Of a stretch of DNA of 10,183 nucleotides, positions 1-6,006 are shown piece after piece; the stretch's first letter is position 1, and each line of letters starts with the position of its first letter. Origin of the DNA: an uncultured Cellvibrio sp. (lineage in GTDB: Bacteria > Pseudomonadota > Gammaproteobacteria > Pseudomonadales > Cellvibrionaceae); assembly GCA_946886255.1 (NCBI GenBank), contig CAMPIG010000141.1:1-10183 (forward strand), given 5' to 3'. A program made the position numbers and the translations under genes. The notes below the pieces were generated by a model that had not been told where the DNA came from, ran no database searches, and saw nothing but the letters and a program-made list of their open reading frames with translations.

Positions 1-469
1 GGTTGGCCGAATGTGCCTGGAGAGTTTCTTGCGTCGCAAAATAACTTGATAGAACCAACAATCCACCTAAGGGCTCAGGGTGCGACAACGCCGCCTGATA
101 AACTACTGCACCACCTTGAGAAAATCCCGCCAAAATTATACGGTCACTTGCCACACCGCGTTCTTTTTCCCGCGCAATTAGCTTGGCAACTTCTGCGGCA
201 GACTTTTCTAACTGCATCACATCAACTTTGCGGTCGATGCTCATTTCCAGGATGTCATACCAGGCCGGCATGACATACCCACCATTAATGGTAACCGGCA
301 TGCTCGGCGCGTGAGGAAAAATAAAACGTGTTGACATTTTTTTCGGAAAATCAAGTTGCGGAACCAGCGAGGCAAAATCATGGCCATCCGCCCCCAGGCC
401 ATGCAACCAGATAACAGCACTATCGGCCGGCTGTTTTGGCTCATTTTCTACACAAGGTAAGCAAGACAT
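1..469 (-). CDS. Alpha/beta-hydrolase, carboxylesterase/acyl-protein thioesterase family (3' part missing)
   Basis: The minus-strand frame starting MSCLPCVENEPK stays open for 156 codons to the left edge, so the C-terminus is outside the window. It shows the signature of the abhydrolase_2 (phospholipase/carboxylesterase, EstB-like) family: LHGLGADG at residues 22-29 (oxyanion-hole region), FPHAPSMPVTINGG around 51-64, AWYD at 69-72, and the nucleophile elbow GFSQGG at 115-120 with catalytic Ser117. The Asp and His of the triad would lie in the missing part. Such enzymes are soluble and hydrolyse short-chain esters, lysophospholipids or thioesters; the substrate here cannot be told. The start is supported by GGAG at 477-480, seven bases upstream. 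It lies 18 nt after the hipA-like gene on the same strand, so co-transcription is likely, although a functional link is not implied. Confidence 0.88.
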   Translation of the reverse strand, partial: MSCLPCVENEPKQPADSAVIWLHGLGADGHDFASLVPQLDFPKKMSTRFIFPHAPSMPVTINGGYVMPAWYDILEMSIDRKVDVMQLEKSAAEVAKLIAREKERGVASDRIILAGFSQGGAVVYQAALSHPEPLGGLLVLSSYFATQETLQAHSAN

Positions 470-487
470 GCATAAACTCCAGTTCAA

Positions 488-1834
488 TTACCACACCAGG
501 CGGTGGTGTCGTGCAATTTCTTCACGCCATTCTGCAAAAACACCGGCACGCACTGCGAAGGTCTTCCACTCACTGACCGCTTCAACAACTTGCGCAATGA
601 TTTTCTTTGCCCGAATCGTTTTTATATTGCCGTGAGCAGCAACCGCCAGTAAATCATCCAACATAAAATCATCGCGCTTTTCATTCACGGTCATTTGATG
701 ACGTGACGTCCATTCGCCCCGTGGATTGTAACTGTAAATCACATCAAAGGCGGGCGCTAACTGCCAATTGCCCTGCCGATCCATAAGGAACGCAATATTT
801 TTGGTGTGATCATCCTGGTTGCGCGCCACCACATTAAATACCATGCGCCGATATTGTTGCTCTAATGCCGCTTTCTCACTGTCCATATTTAAACGCTTGA
901 TAACCTGCAACGCCTGCTCATAGCTATAGCCACCCGCAATATTGAAATCATAATGTGCGACGGCACATAAGGACTGCATATGAAGCTTGTCCCCATCGGC
1001 AAGTCGATCAAACCGACGCGTCATAAAATGCGCACGGCCACCCTCCTCCAACAAACGGCTTTCGGACATTTCAATATCTGCTGCTGTTGCCATCAGATAA
1101 TAAGCGTATTCAATTCGGCCAAACCCCTGGGGATCGTTTAATTCCTTATCCGCATTTTCAGCAATACCATCAAATTTCAATAGCCAATGCTCGAAACCCT
1201 GCTCCGCAGAAATTTGGCCTGAACGCACCTCTCCCGTTTCCGGATTCCAGGCAATGACGGCTTTGGCTCGCGCGCCACCAGCGGAGGTTCCCACAGCCAG
1301 GATATGACCCAACGCCGAACGCTGATCGCTTAAATCATCGGTGAGCTGTTCTTGCAGATGACTTTTAGCTGACAATACTCGATTGGCCAGTGCCGCCAAT
1401 TCCGCAATCTCCAATGGCTGACTGGCTTGCACACGCTTGATCGCTGGTCGAAATTCCAGCGCTCCCATGCAGCGCTCCCCCATGTAACACAGGCGTTCCA
1501 CCGGACTAAAACTCGCTCGATCCCGTCCCTGCTGTTCAAGCCAGCGATCGATCAACAAGTTACCGAACTTGTCTGGCAAAGCATCGGCCAGCATACCCGG
1601 CAAGCCTTTATAGGATTGGCGGTTAAGCTCAGGGAAGCTGTAGATAGTTCGCGCGCGCGGCATCATCAATGGCGCCAGTTCAACCGGCGCACGCAAAAAT
1701 GTCGGGTCATATTCAAAAAAACCCAGCTCTCGCTCCTCGTCCCAGGCCACAGCACCAACGCGTGTTCCCCAAATAAACACGTCGGCCACATCAACTTTGG
1801 CGTGTCTTTTTTCTATAACCTTATTCACGCTCAT
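488..1834 (-). CDS. hipA: HipA-family Ser/Thr kinase toxin
   Basis: This 448-residue protein is close in length to E. coli HipA (440). HipA kinases phosphorylate a cellular target (GltX in E. coli), raising uncharged tRNA and (p)ppGpp and arresting growth; the target here is unknown. With Met at 1834 as residue 1, the N-terminal HipA subdomain spans roughly 15-120. The Gly-rich loop TSAGGARAK is at 183-191, with Ser184 where the autophosphorylated serine would fall. WLLKFD at 217-222 holds the probable ATP-binding Lys, RRFDR is at 273-277, the catalytic loop NQDDHTKN is at 339-346, and the metal-binding APAFDV is at 360-365. All catalytic motifs look intact. The loop differs from the E. coli SIAGAQEK wording, placing it in a different HipA branch. 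The start is uncertain: GGGGAG directly abuts the ATG at 1834 but sits 6 nt from an in-frame GTG at 1828. The frame is open up to 1912, with another ATG at 1864 preceded by AGAGG. It overlaps hipB by 8-14 nt, implying translational coupling. Confidence 0.9.
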   Translation of the reverse strand: MSVNKVIEKRHAKVDVADVFIWGTRVGAVAWDEERELGFFEYDPTFLRAPVELAPLMMPRARTIYSFPELNRQSYKGLPGMLADALPDKFGNLLIDRWLEQQGRDRASFSPVERLCYMGERCMGALEFRPAIKRVQASQPLEIAELAALANRVLSAKSHLQEQLTDDLSDQRSALGHILAVGTSAGGARAKAVIAWNPETGEVRSGQISAEQGFEHWLLKFDGIAENADKELNDPQGFGRIEYAYYLMATAADIEMSESRLLEEGGRAHFMTRRFDRLADGDKLHMQSLCAVAHYDFNIAGGYSYEQALQVIKRLNMDSEKAALEQQYRRMVFNVVARNQDDHTKNIAFLMDRQGNWQLAPAFDVIYSYNPRGEWTSRHQMTVNEKRDDFMLDDLLAVAAHGNIKTIRAKKIIAQVVEAVSEWKTFAVRAGVFAEWREEIARHHRLVW

Positions 1835-2183
1835 CTCCCCACTTCCAGCCAGAAACCGGCTCATTAACCTCTGCACGACCCGAGGAGGCTCGTTGGCGCC
1901 GTTGCCCGCCAACAGCTTTTAATTGCAAGGGGCTTAAAGCAGGCAAAGGCAAGAAATTATCCAACTGGTCGAGTCGCCCCAAGGCACGCAGTAAGGCAAT
2001 CAACGTCATCAAGGTAATATTGCCCTTGGCGGATTCAGCACGCTTTACCGTAATCAGGCTAACCCCAGCCCGCTCCGCTAACTCCGCTTGGGTAATATTG
2101 ATTTCGAGACGAGCCGATTTAAGGCGATGACACAATTCATCATGAATTTGCTGATCACTTAATTGGTGGAAGGCAAGTGCCAT
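1821..2183 (-). CDS. hipB: HipB-like XRE-family antitoxin/repressor
   Basis: A protein of about 120 residues with a helix-turn-helix of the Cro/C1 type near residues 15-70: LKSARLEINITQAELAERAGVSLITVKRAE is a clear XRE core. By analogy with HipB it should bind and neutralise the HipA kinase and repress its own promoter. The tail after residue 80 is basic (QRRQRAS) and ends with the motif WKWGDE, which I associate from memory with HTH partners of this HipA branch. The start is placed at the ATG at 2183 because the purine run AAAGGGG (2191-2197) leaves 7 nt before it; the in-frame ATG at 2189 leaves only one. Its end overlaps the start of hipA, the usual toxin-antitoxin layout. It faces an AT-rich leader with several palindromes that are candidate operators. 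Confidence 0.87.
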   Translation of the reverse strand: MALAFHQLSDQQIHDELCHRLKSARLEINITQAELAERAGVSLITVKRAESAKGNITLMTLIALLRALGRLDQLDNFLPLPALSPLQLKAVGGQRRQRASSGRAEVNEPVSGWKWGDERE

Positions 2184-2213
2184 ATTCATGCCCCTTTAGG
2201 ATGAAAAAGGTAT

Positions 2214-2241
2214 CTTATATGAATCATAAAGACTCATACAA
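2214..2241 (-). promoter_or_regulatory. Candidate hipBA promoter
   Basis: On the minus strand a TATAAG box (2214-2219, 5 of 6 matches to the -10 consensus) lies 16 nt downstream of TTGTAT (2236-2241, a weak -35 with only the TTG matching). Transcription would begin about 20-25 nt before the hipB start. The palindrome at 2218-2228 overlaps the -10 box, as expected for an autorepressed promoter. Assigned by eye only. Confidence 0.35.
2218..2228. promoter_or_regulatory. Palindrome TATGAATCATA, candidate HipB operator
   Basis: Perfect inverted repeat TATGA-A-TCATA (5-bp arms, 1-nt centre) overlapping the putative hipBA -10 box. A further TCATA half-site follows at 2234-2238. Binding by HipB is inferred from position only; the sequence is not the E. 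coli HipB operator (TATCC-N8-GGATA). Confidence 0.35.
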
Positions 2242-2249
2242 CCATTTAA

Positions 2250-2265
2250 GTATCATTTATGATAC
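2250..2265. promoter_or_regulatory. Palindrome GTATCAT-TT-ATGATAC, candidate HipB operator
   Basis: Perfect 7-bp inverted repeat with a 2-nt centre, just upstream of the putative hipBA -35 box. It shares the half-site word ATGAT/ATCAT with the palindrome at 2218-2228. Two related palindromes 34-35 bp centre to centre would suit cooperative repressor binding. Inferred, not demonstrated. Confidence 0.4.
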
Positions 2266-2293
2266 AAAACATCAATAACAATTTAAATAAGGC

Positions 2294-2310
2294 ATCTTAA
2301 AAGATATCTT
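2294..2310. promoter_or_regulatory. Overlapping palindromes ATCTT-AA-AAGAT and AAGATATCTT
   Basis: Two overlapping perfect inverted repeats occur here: ATCTT/AAGAT with a 2-nt centre at 2294-2305, and the 10-nt palindrome AAGATATCTT at 2301-2310. They lie in the middle of the hipB-ppnN intergenic region and could serve either gene. The word TATCTTA also occurs at 2211-2217. AT-rich DNA produces short palindromes easily, so confidence is low. Confidence 0.25.
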
Positions 2311-2376
2311 AATGAATATTTTCAAAACAAAGACTCTTATAAGAAATCATAAAAAAGCAAAATAAAGCAACCAATG

Positions 2377-2388
2377 TATAAATAAATC
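2377..2388 (+). repeat. 12-nt exact repeat TATAAATAAATC, copy 1 (upstream of ppnN)
   Basis: An identical 12-mer occurs at 4811-4822 upstream of bpt. Both copies contain a TATAAA that could act as a -10 box in the plus direction, 71 nt and 51 nt before the start codons of ppnN and bpt. No convincing -35 box precedes either, so its role as a promoter is uncertain. Confidence 0.3.
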
Positions 2389-2396
2389 ACACCAAG

Positions 2397-2444
2397 CCGG
2401 CAGAAATAACACTAAACTGACAATAACACTCCTGAAACCGGCAG
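2397..2444 (+). repeat. Direct repeats in the ppnN leader
   Basis: The leader just before ppnN contains two copies of CCGGCAG (2397-2403 and 2438-2444) and, between them, two copies of ATAACACT (2406-2413 and 2423-2430). They could be binding half-sites or chance words; no known regulator is recognised. Confidence 0.25.
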
Positions 2445-2458
2445 TAGAAGAGACGCGC

Positions 2459-3880
2459 ATGACAAACAGCTATAGCAACAATCCCTACATCTCCACTCAT
2501 CACGAAAGCGGTAACTACGAAACTATTGATGCCATTATCTCCCCCATGGGGCCCTTAAACATTCTTTCCAAAATCGAGGTATCCAAACTGCTGGATGCCA
2601 GCCAGAGCGGTTTATACAACCTGTTTCGCAGTTGTTCTCTGGCCGTACTCAATTGCGGGAATTACCTGGATGACGGGAAAGAATTGCTGGAACGTTACAG
2701 CGACTTTTCTATCAGCATCATTCAGGAGGAGCGCGGAATAAAGCTGGATGTACGCGGCGCCCCGGCAAGCGCTTTTGTTGATGGGAAGATGATTAAAGGC
2801 ATTAGTGAACATCTATTCACCGTGTTGCGCGATGTCATTTACGCCAGCGATGAACTCCGGGGCAATGCCAAATTTAATTTGAGCACCAGCGAAGGCATCA
2901 CTGACGCCGTATTCCATATGCTGCGCAATGCCAGCTTGTTACAGCCCGGACGCGACCCCAATCTCGTCGTTTGCTGGGGCGGTCACTCCATCAGCCGCGG
3001 AGAGTACGATTACACCAAAGAGGTAGGTTACGCTCTGGGTTTGAGAGGCATGGATATTTGCACCGGCTGCGGACCGGGTGCCATGAAAGGCCCGATGAAA
3101 GGTGCCACCATCGGCCACGCCAAACAACGTATCAGCGGTGGCCGCTATGTCGGGATCACCGAGCCCGGCATCATTGCCGCCGAAGCACCCAACCCTATCG
3201 TTAACCAGTTGACCATCATGCCGGATATTGAAAAACGGCTGGAAGCATTCGTGCGCACCGGTCATGGCATCGTCATTTTCCCCGGCGGTGCCGGTACGGC
3301 AGAGGAAATCCTGTACATTCTTGGCATTCTGTTGCATCCGGATAATCGGGACATTCCTTTTCCGTTGATTTTCACCGGACCCGCCAGCGCGGCAGACTAC
3401 TTCGACCATATTCATCAATTTATCGGCGACACCATTGGCGCGGATGCGCAAAACCGTTACAAGATCATCATCAATGATCCGGAGACAGTAGCGCGAGAAA
3501 TGCTAAAAGGCATTAAAACCGTGCGCGAATTCCGCAAGCAAACTGACGACGCTTATTATTTCAATTGGCAGTTAAAGATCAGTCCGGATTTTCAACAGCC
3601 TTTTGCACCAACTCATACCAATATGCGCAATCTGGAACTGCATAAAAACCAGGAGAGTCACCTGCTCGCCGCTAATTTACGTCGCGCCTTTTCGGGGATC
3701 GTGGCCGGCAATGTGAAAGACGAAGGAATACGAGCAATCGAAGAACATGGGCATTTCGAACTGCATGGTGATATCAGCATTATGCAACCAGTAGATGCGC
3801 TGCTGACATCTTTCGCCGAACAAAGCCGGATGAAGTTACCAGGTCGCAATTACAAGCCCTGCTATCGCATCGTTAAATAA
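2459..3880 (+). CDS. ppnN: Pyrimidine/purine nucleotide 5'-monophosphate nucleosidase PpnN (YgdH)
   Basis: This 473-residue cytosolic enzyme (E. coli PpnN is 454) cleaves the N-glycosidic bond of nucleoside monophosphates, giving free base and ribose 5-phosphate. In E. coli it is allosterically activated by (p)ppGpp and shifts the balance between growth and antibiotic persistence. Three parts are visible: an N-terminal PpnN-specific domain (about 20-140), a Rossmann-like LOG/lysine-decarboxylase-like domain (about 145-335) and a C-terminal domain (about 340-465). The LOG domain carries GGHSISRGEY (174-183), CTGCGPGAMKGPMKGA (201-216) and the hallmark PGGAGTAEE (275-283) with the catalytic Glu. 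The start is supported by the purine run AGAAGAGA about 5-7 nt upstream. It is divergent from hipBA, and a stem-loop follows its stop codon. Confidence 0.95.
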   Translation: MTNSYSNNPYISTHHESGNYETIDAIISPMGPLNILSKIEVSKLLDASQSGLYNLFRSCSLAVLNCGNYLDDGKELLERYSDFSISIIQEERGIKLDVRGAPASAFVDGKMIKGISEHLFTVLRDVIYASDELRGNAKFNLSTSEGITDAVFHMLRNASLLQPGRDPNLVVCWGGHSISRGEYDYTKEVGYALGLRGMDICTGCGPGAMKGPMKGATIGHAKQRISGGRYVGITEPGIIAAEAPNPIVNQLTIMPDIEKRLEAFVRTGHGIVIFPGGAGTAEEILYILGILLHPDNRDIPFPLIFTGPASAADYFDHIHQFIGDTIGADAQNRYKIIINDPETVAREMLKGIKTVREFRKQTDDAYYFNWQLKISPDFQQPFAPTHTNMRNLELHKNQESHLLAANLRRAFSGIVAGNVKDEGIRAIEEHGHFELHGDISIMQPVDALLTSFAEQSRMKLPGRNYKPCYRIVK

Positions 3881-3886
3881 TCCCGA

Positions 3887-3908
3887 GCCTGGCGCTACGG
3901 CGTCAGGC
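3887..3908 (+). terminator. Stem-loop with UACG tetraloop between ppnN and aat
   Basis: GCCTGGCGC and GCGTCAGGC form a 9-bp stem with one G-U pair around the loop TACG, closed by C-G, the very stable UNCG type. It begins 6 nt after the ppnN stop and ends 17 nt before the aat start. No strong U-run follows, only GCTTGTTAC, so it may be a weak or partial terminator, an RNA 3'-end stabiliser, or a structure affecting aat initiation. Confidence 0.5.
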
Positions 3909-3925
3909 ATGCTTGTTACAACACT

Positions 3926-4663
3926 ATGACGCAAGTGCACTGGCTGGACCCAAATAGCCTCCAATTTCCACCGGTTTCTCTGGCATTGGATGACCCCAAT
4001 GGCCTGCTGGCCGTTGGCGGCGATCTCTCGCCCCAACGCATTCTTGCCGCCTATCGAAACGGCATCTTTCCCTGGTTCAATCCCGGCGACCCCATTTTAT
4101 GGTGGAGCCCAAATCCAAGGACTGTGATTTATCCGCACCATCTGCACATCTCCCGCAGTCTGCGCAAAGTTCTTCGCAAAGGTATTTACCAAGTCACCTT
4201 TGACCGCACCTTTGGAAGTGTTATGCGTCATTGTGCAGCTCCTCGGGCTTATGCGGACGGGACCTGGATCAGCGAGCCTATGGTTGCAGCCTATACAGAA
4301 ATTCATCGGATGGGGCTCGCCCATTCTGTTGAGGTATGGTTGCCACAACCCGAGCAATCACCGCAGTTGGTGGGTGGTCTATATGGTATTGCTATGGGAC
4401 GGGTTTTCTTCGGAGAGTCCATGTTCAGCCAAGCGGACAACGCCTCCAAAGTCGGTTTCGCGCATCTGGTGCACCATCTGCAAACCTGGGGCTTTGAACT
4501 CATTGATTGCCAGGTGGCCAACGACCACCTGTTTAGCCTGGGTGCCAGGGAAATTGTGCGAGAAGTTTTTCAAAAAAACCTACTGGATTTCATCGACATC
4601 CCTGCCAATGGGCCAAGTGGCAATGACTGGAGCGCGATAAAACCCACATGGGGCGACACGTGA
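3926..4663 (+). CDS. aat: Leucyl/phenylalanyl-tRNA--protein transferase
   Basis: A 245-residue protein (E. coli Aat is 234) that transfers Leu or Phe from aminoacyl-tRNA to proteins with N-terminal Lys or Arg, making N-degrons read by ClpS. Family motifs run in order: [20 protein letters not shown] (24-43), GIFPWF (46-51), ILWWSPNPR (57-65), a GTWI-type motif near 112-115 (DGTWISEP), HSVEVW in mid-protein, then [19 protein letters not shown] and the C-terminal [14 protein letters not shown]. This GNAT-like domain is complete. No good Shine-Dalgarno precedes the ATG (upstream GTTACAACACT), which is odd; the start is chosen from family N-terminal alignment. It is followed after 203 nt by bpt, which tags different N-termini, so the two probably work as a pair. 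Confidence 0.96.
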   Translation: MTQVHWLDPNSLQFPPVSLALDDPNGLLAVGGDLSPQRILAAYRNGIFPWFNPGDPILWWSPNPRTVIYPHHLHISRSLRKVLRKGIYQVTFDRTFGSVMRHCAAPRAYADGTWISEPMVAAYTEIHRMGLAHSVEVWLPQPEQSPQLVGGLYGIAMGRVFFGESMFSQADNASKVGFAHLVHHLQTWGFELIDCQVANDHLFSLGAREIVREVFQKNLLDFIDIPANGPSGNDWSAIKPTWGDT

Positions 4664-4810
4664 TATCACATGAATTTTAGGCGAACTTTTATTCGAGGCG
4701 CCACTCCATGGACATGATGGGTTGATCATCAATCGCCAGACTCCATCCGATAATACGGCGAGATAGACCGTCTGTGATCAAACCACTGGCTACAGCCGCG
4801 ACAGATAAGC

Positions 4811-4822
4811 TATAAATAAATC
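4811..4822 (+). repeat. 12-nt exact repeat TATAAATAAATC, copy 2 (upstream of bpt)
   Basis: Identical to 2377-2388 upstream of ppnN. The TATAAA within it could be a -10 box for bpt, giving a leader of about 45 nt. No good -35 hexamer is seen at 16-18 nt. Confidence 0.3.
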
Positions 4823-4855
4823 GTGCCGACAATGATTGCCACCAGCTCAGGTATC

Positions 4856-4869
4856 AGGAGACAGATGTG
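4856..4869 (+). promoter_or_regulatory. Ribosome binding site and GTG start of bpt
   Basis: AGGAG (4856-4860) lies 6 nt before the GTG at 4867-4869, which opens the only frame encoding Bpt. An out-of-frame ATG at 4865-4867 overlaps this GTG and is followed at once by TGA (4868-4870), forming a start-stop codon pair on top of the real start. Reading the start as that ATG would be wrong. Confidence 0.7.
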
Positions 4870-5574
4870 ACCGATCTCTCGACCCTAAAACTGTTCACAA
4901 CCCAGCCTCATCCTTGCTCCTATCTGGAGGGTCAGGAAGCGACCACCCTGTTCGTTGATCCGGATGCAGCGATGGATGTCGCTTTATATAGCCAATTATC
5001 TCAATTGGGGTTCCGGCGTAGCGGCAGCCATTTATATCGCCCGCAATGCGCGCTGTGTCAGGCTTGTATCTCGTGCCGAATTCCCGTCAACCTGTTTCAT
5101 CCTAACCGCAGTCAACGCCGCTGTTGGCAACGCAATCAGGACCTGTCTGTGGCAGTAGTCTCCAACATCAATACCGATGAGCATTACAACCTCTATGCCG
5201 ATTACATTATCAGGCGTCACAGCGATGGCGACATGTTTCCCCCTTCCCAGTCACAGTATGAGGCTTTTTTGACCAGCGAATGGGGCGTAACGCAGTACCT
5301 TGAGTTTCGCGAGGGGGAAAAATTAATCGGTGTATCTGTTTGCGACCGCCTGGACGACGGCCTTTCGGCGGTTTATACCTTTTATGACCCCGATGAAACG
5401 CGGCGCAGTTTGGGTGTTTTTGCCATTTTGGCGCAAATTGATAAGGCGCGCTCGCTGGGCCTGTCAAATCTCTATCTGGGTTACTGGATTAAACAGTGCG
5501 AAAAAATGCGCTACAAAATCCAGTATCGCCCTCTGGAGCTTCTGATAAACCGTCGATGGATGCGGTTAAATTAG
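4867..5574 (+). CDS. bpt: Aspartate/glutamate leucyltransferase (bacterial ATE-like)
   Basis: A 235-residue protein of the arginyl-tRNA-protein transferase superfamily. Bacterial members (Bpt) move Leu from Leu-tRNA onto N-terminal Asp or Glu, complementing Aat in making Leu-started N-degrons. The ATE N-domain shows HPCSYL (16-20) and the Cys-rich [18 protein letters not shown] (57-74) with Cys at 61, 64, 67 and 70. The ATE C-domain shows [27 protein letters not shown] and the end motif NLYLGYWI plus [14 protein letters not shown]. The length matches the family. Bpt rather than an arginyl transferase is inferred from bacterial origin and pairing with aat. The start is GTG, fixed by AGGAG six nt upstream. 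infA follows on the same strand after 118 nt with its own probable promoter. Confidence 0.95.
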   Translation: MTDLSTLKLFTTQPHPCSYLEGQEATTLFVDPDAAMDVALYSQLSQLGFRRSGSHLYRPQCALCQACISCRIPVNLFHPNRSQRRCWQRNQDLSVAVVSNINTDEHYNLYADYIIRRHSDGDMFPPSQSQYEAFLTSEWGVTQYLEFREGEKLIGVSVCDRLDDGLSAVYTFYDPDETRRSLGVFAILAQIDKARSLGLSNLYLGYWIKQCEKMRYKIQYRPLELLINRRWMRLN

Positions 5575-5614
5575 TGCAAAACCGACTAAACCCTTCTTTT
5601 GTCCCGCTTTTTAC

Positions 5615-5643
5615 TTGGCGCAACCGGGTATTTCAGGCACAAT
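5615..5643 (+). promoter_or_regulatory. Candidate infA promoter
   Basis: TTGGCG (5615-5620, 4 of 6) and CACAAT (5638-5643, 4 of 6) are spaced by exactly 17 nt, giving a start about 43 nt before infA. infA is highly expressed and often has its own promoter, which fits. Assigned by eye. Confidence 0.4.
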
Positions 5644-5692
5644 TCGCACCTATTTTTACCCCCATCCGTTAGGACACCGAGGACACTGCCGC

Positions 5693-5911
5693 ATGGCAAA
5701 AGAAGACAATATTGAATTTGAAGGCGAAGTAATCGATACACTGCCCAACACAACCTTCCGGGTCAAACTGGAAAATGGCCACGTAGTTACCGCCCACATC
5801 TCCGGCAAAATGCGCAAAAACTATATTCGCATCCTGACCGGGGATAAAGTCAAAGTCGAGATGACCCCTTACGACCTCAGCAAAGGTCGGATTACCTACC
5901 GCGCCCGCTAG
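5693..5911 (+). CDS. infA: Translation initiation factor IF-1
   Basis: A 72-residue protein, the same length as E. coli IF-1, which binds the A site of the 30S subunit with IF-2 and IF-3 during initiation. It is a single S1-type OB fold: [19 protein letters not shown] at the start, then [31 protein letters not shown] and [16 protein letters not shown] at the end, all near the family consensus. The frame is open upstream to 5615, but the start at 5693 is fixed by homology and by GAGGA (5679-5683) nine nt upstream. It sits between the tagging enzymes (aat, bpt) and convergent clpA, a placement I recall from other gammaproteobacteria. A strong hairpin follows 34 nt after the stop. Confidence 0.98.
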   Translation: MAKEDNIEFEGEVIDTLPNTTFRVKLENGHVVTAHISGKMRKNYIRILTGDKVKVEMTPYDLSKGRITYRAR

Positions 5912-5945
5912 CCAATCGGGGCTCCTGCAACTCCCTTATTCCATA

Positions 5946-5978
5946 AACAACAAAAGCCGCATAGCGGCTTTTGTTGTT
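5946..5978. terminator. Bidirectional rho-independent terminator between infA and clpA
   Basis: AACAACAAAAGCCGC and its exact complement GCGGCTTTTGTTGTT form a perfect 15-bp stem around the loop ATA. The T-rich right arm serves plus-strand infA; read the other way, the A-rich left arm gives the same TTTTGTTGTT tail for minus-strand clpA, whose stop is at 6007-6009. One element can therefore end both convergent transcripts. Confidence 0.9.
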
Positions 5979-6006
5979 ACAGACATTTAATGTGCGGACG
6001 TGACAA

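Noticed and set aside
241..444. A 67-codon minus-strand frame starting MSQNSRPIV
   Set aside because: Out of frame with the hydrolase, whose frame carries the LHGLGADG and GFSQGG motifs.
1427..1867. A 146-codon plus-strand frame inside hipA
   Set aside because: A shadow of the hipA frame, with no domain and no promoter or ribosome site.
2939..3451. A 170-codon minus-strand frame inside ppnN
   Set aside because: A shadow of the ppnN frame, which has clear LOG-family motifs; the antisense peptide has no recognisable domain.
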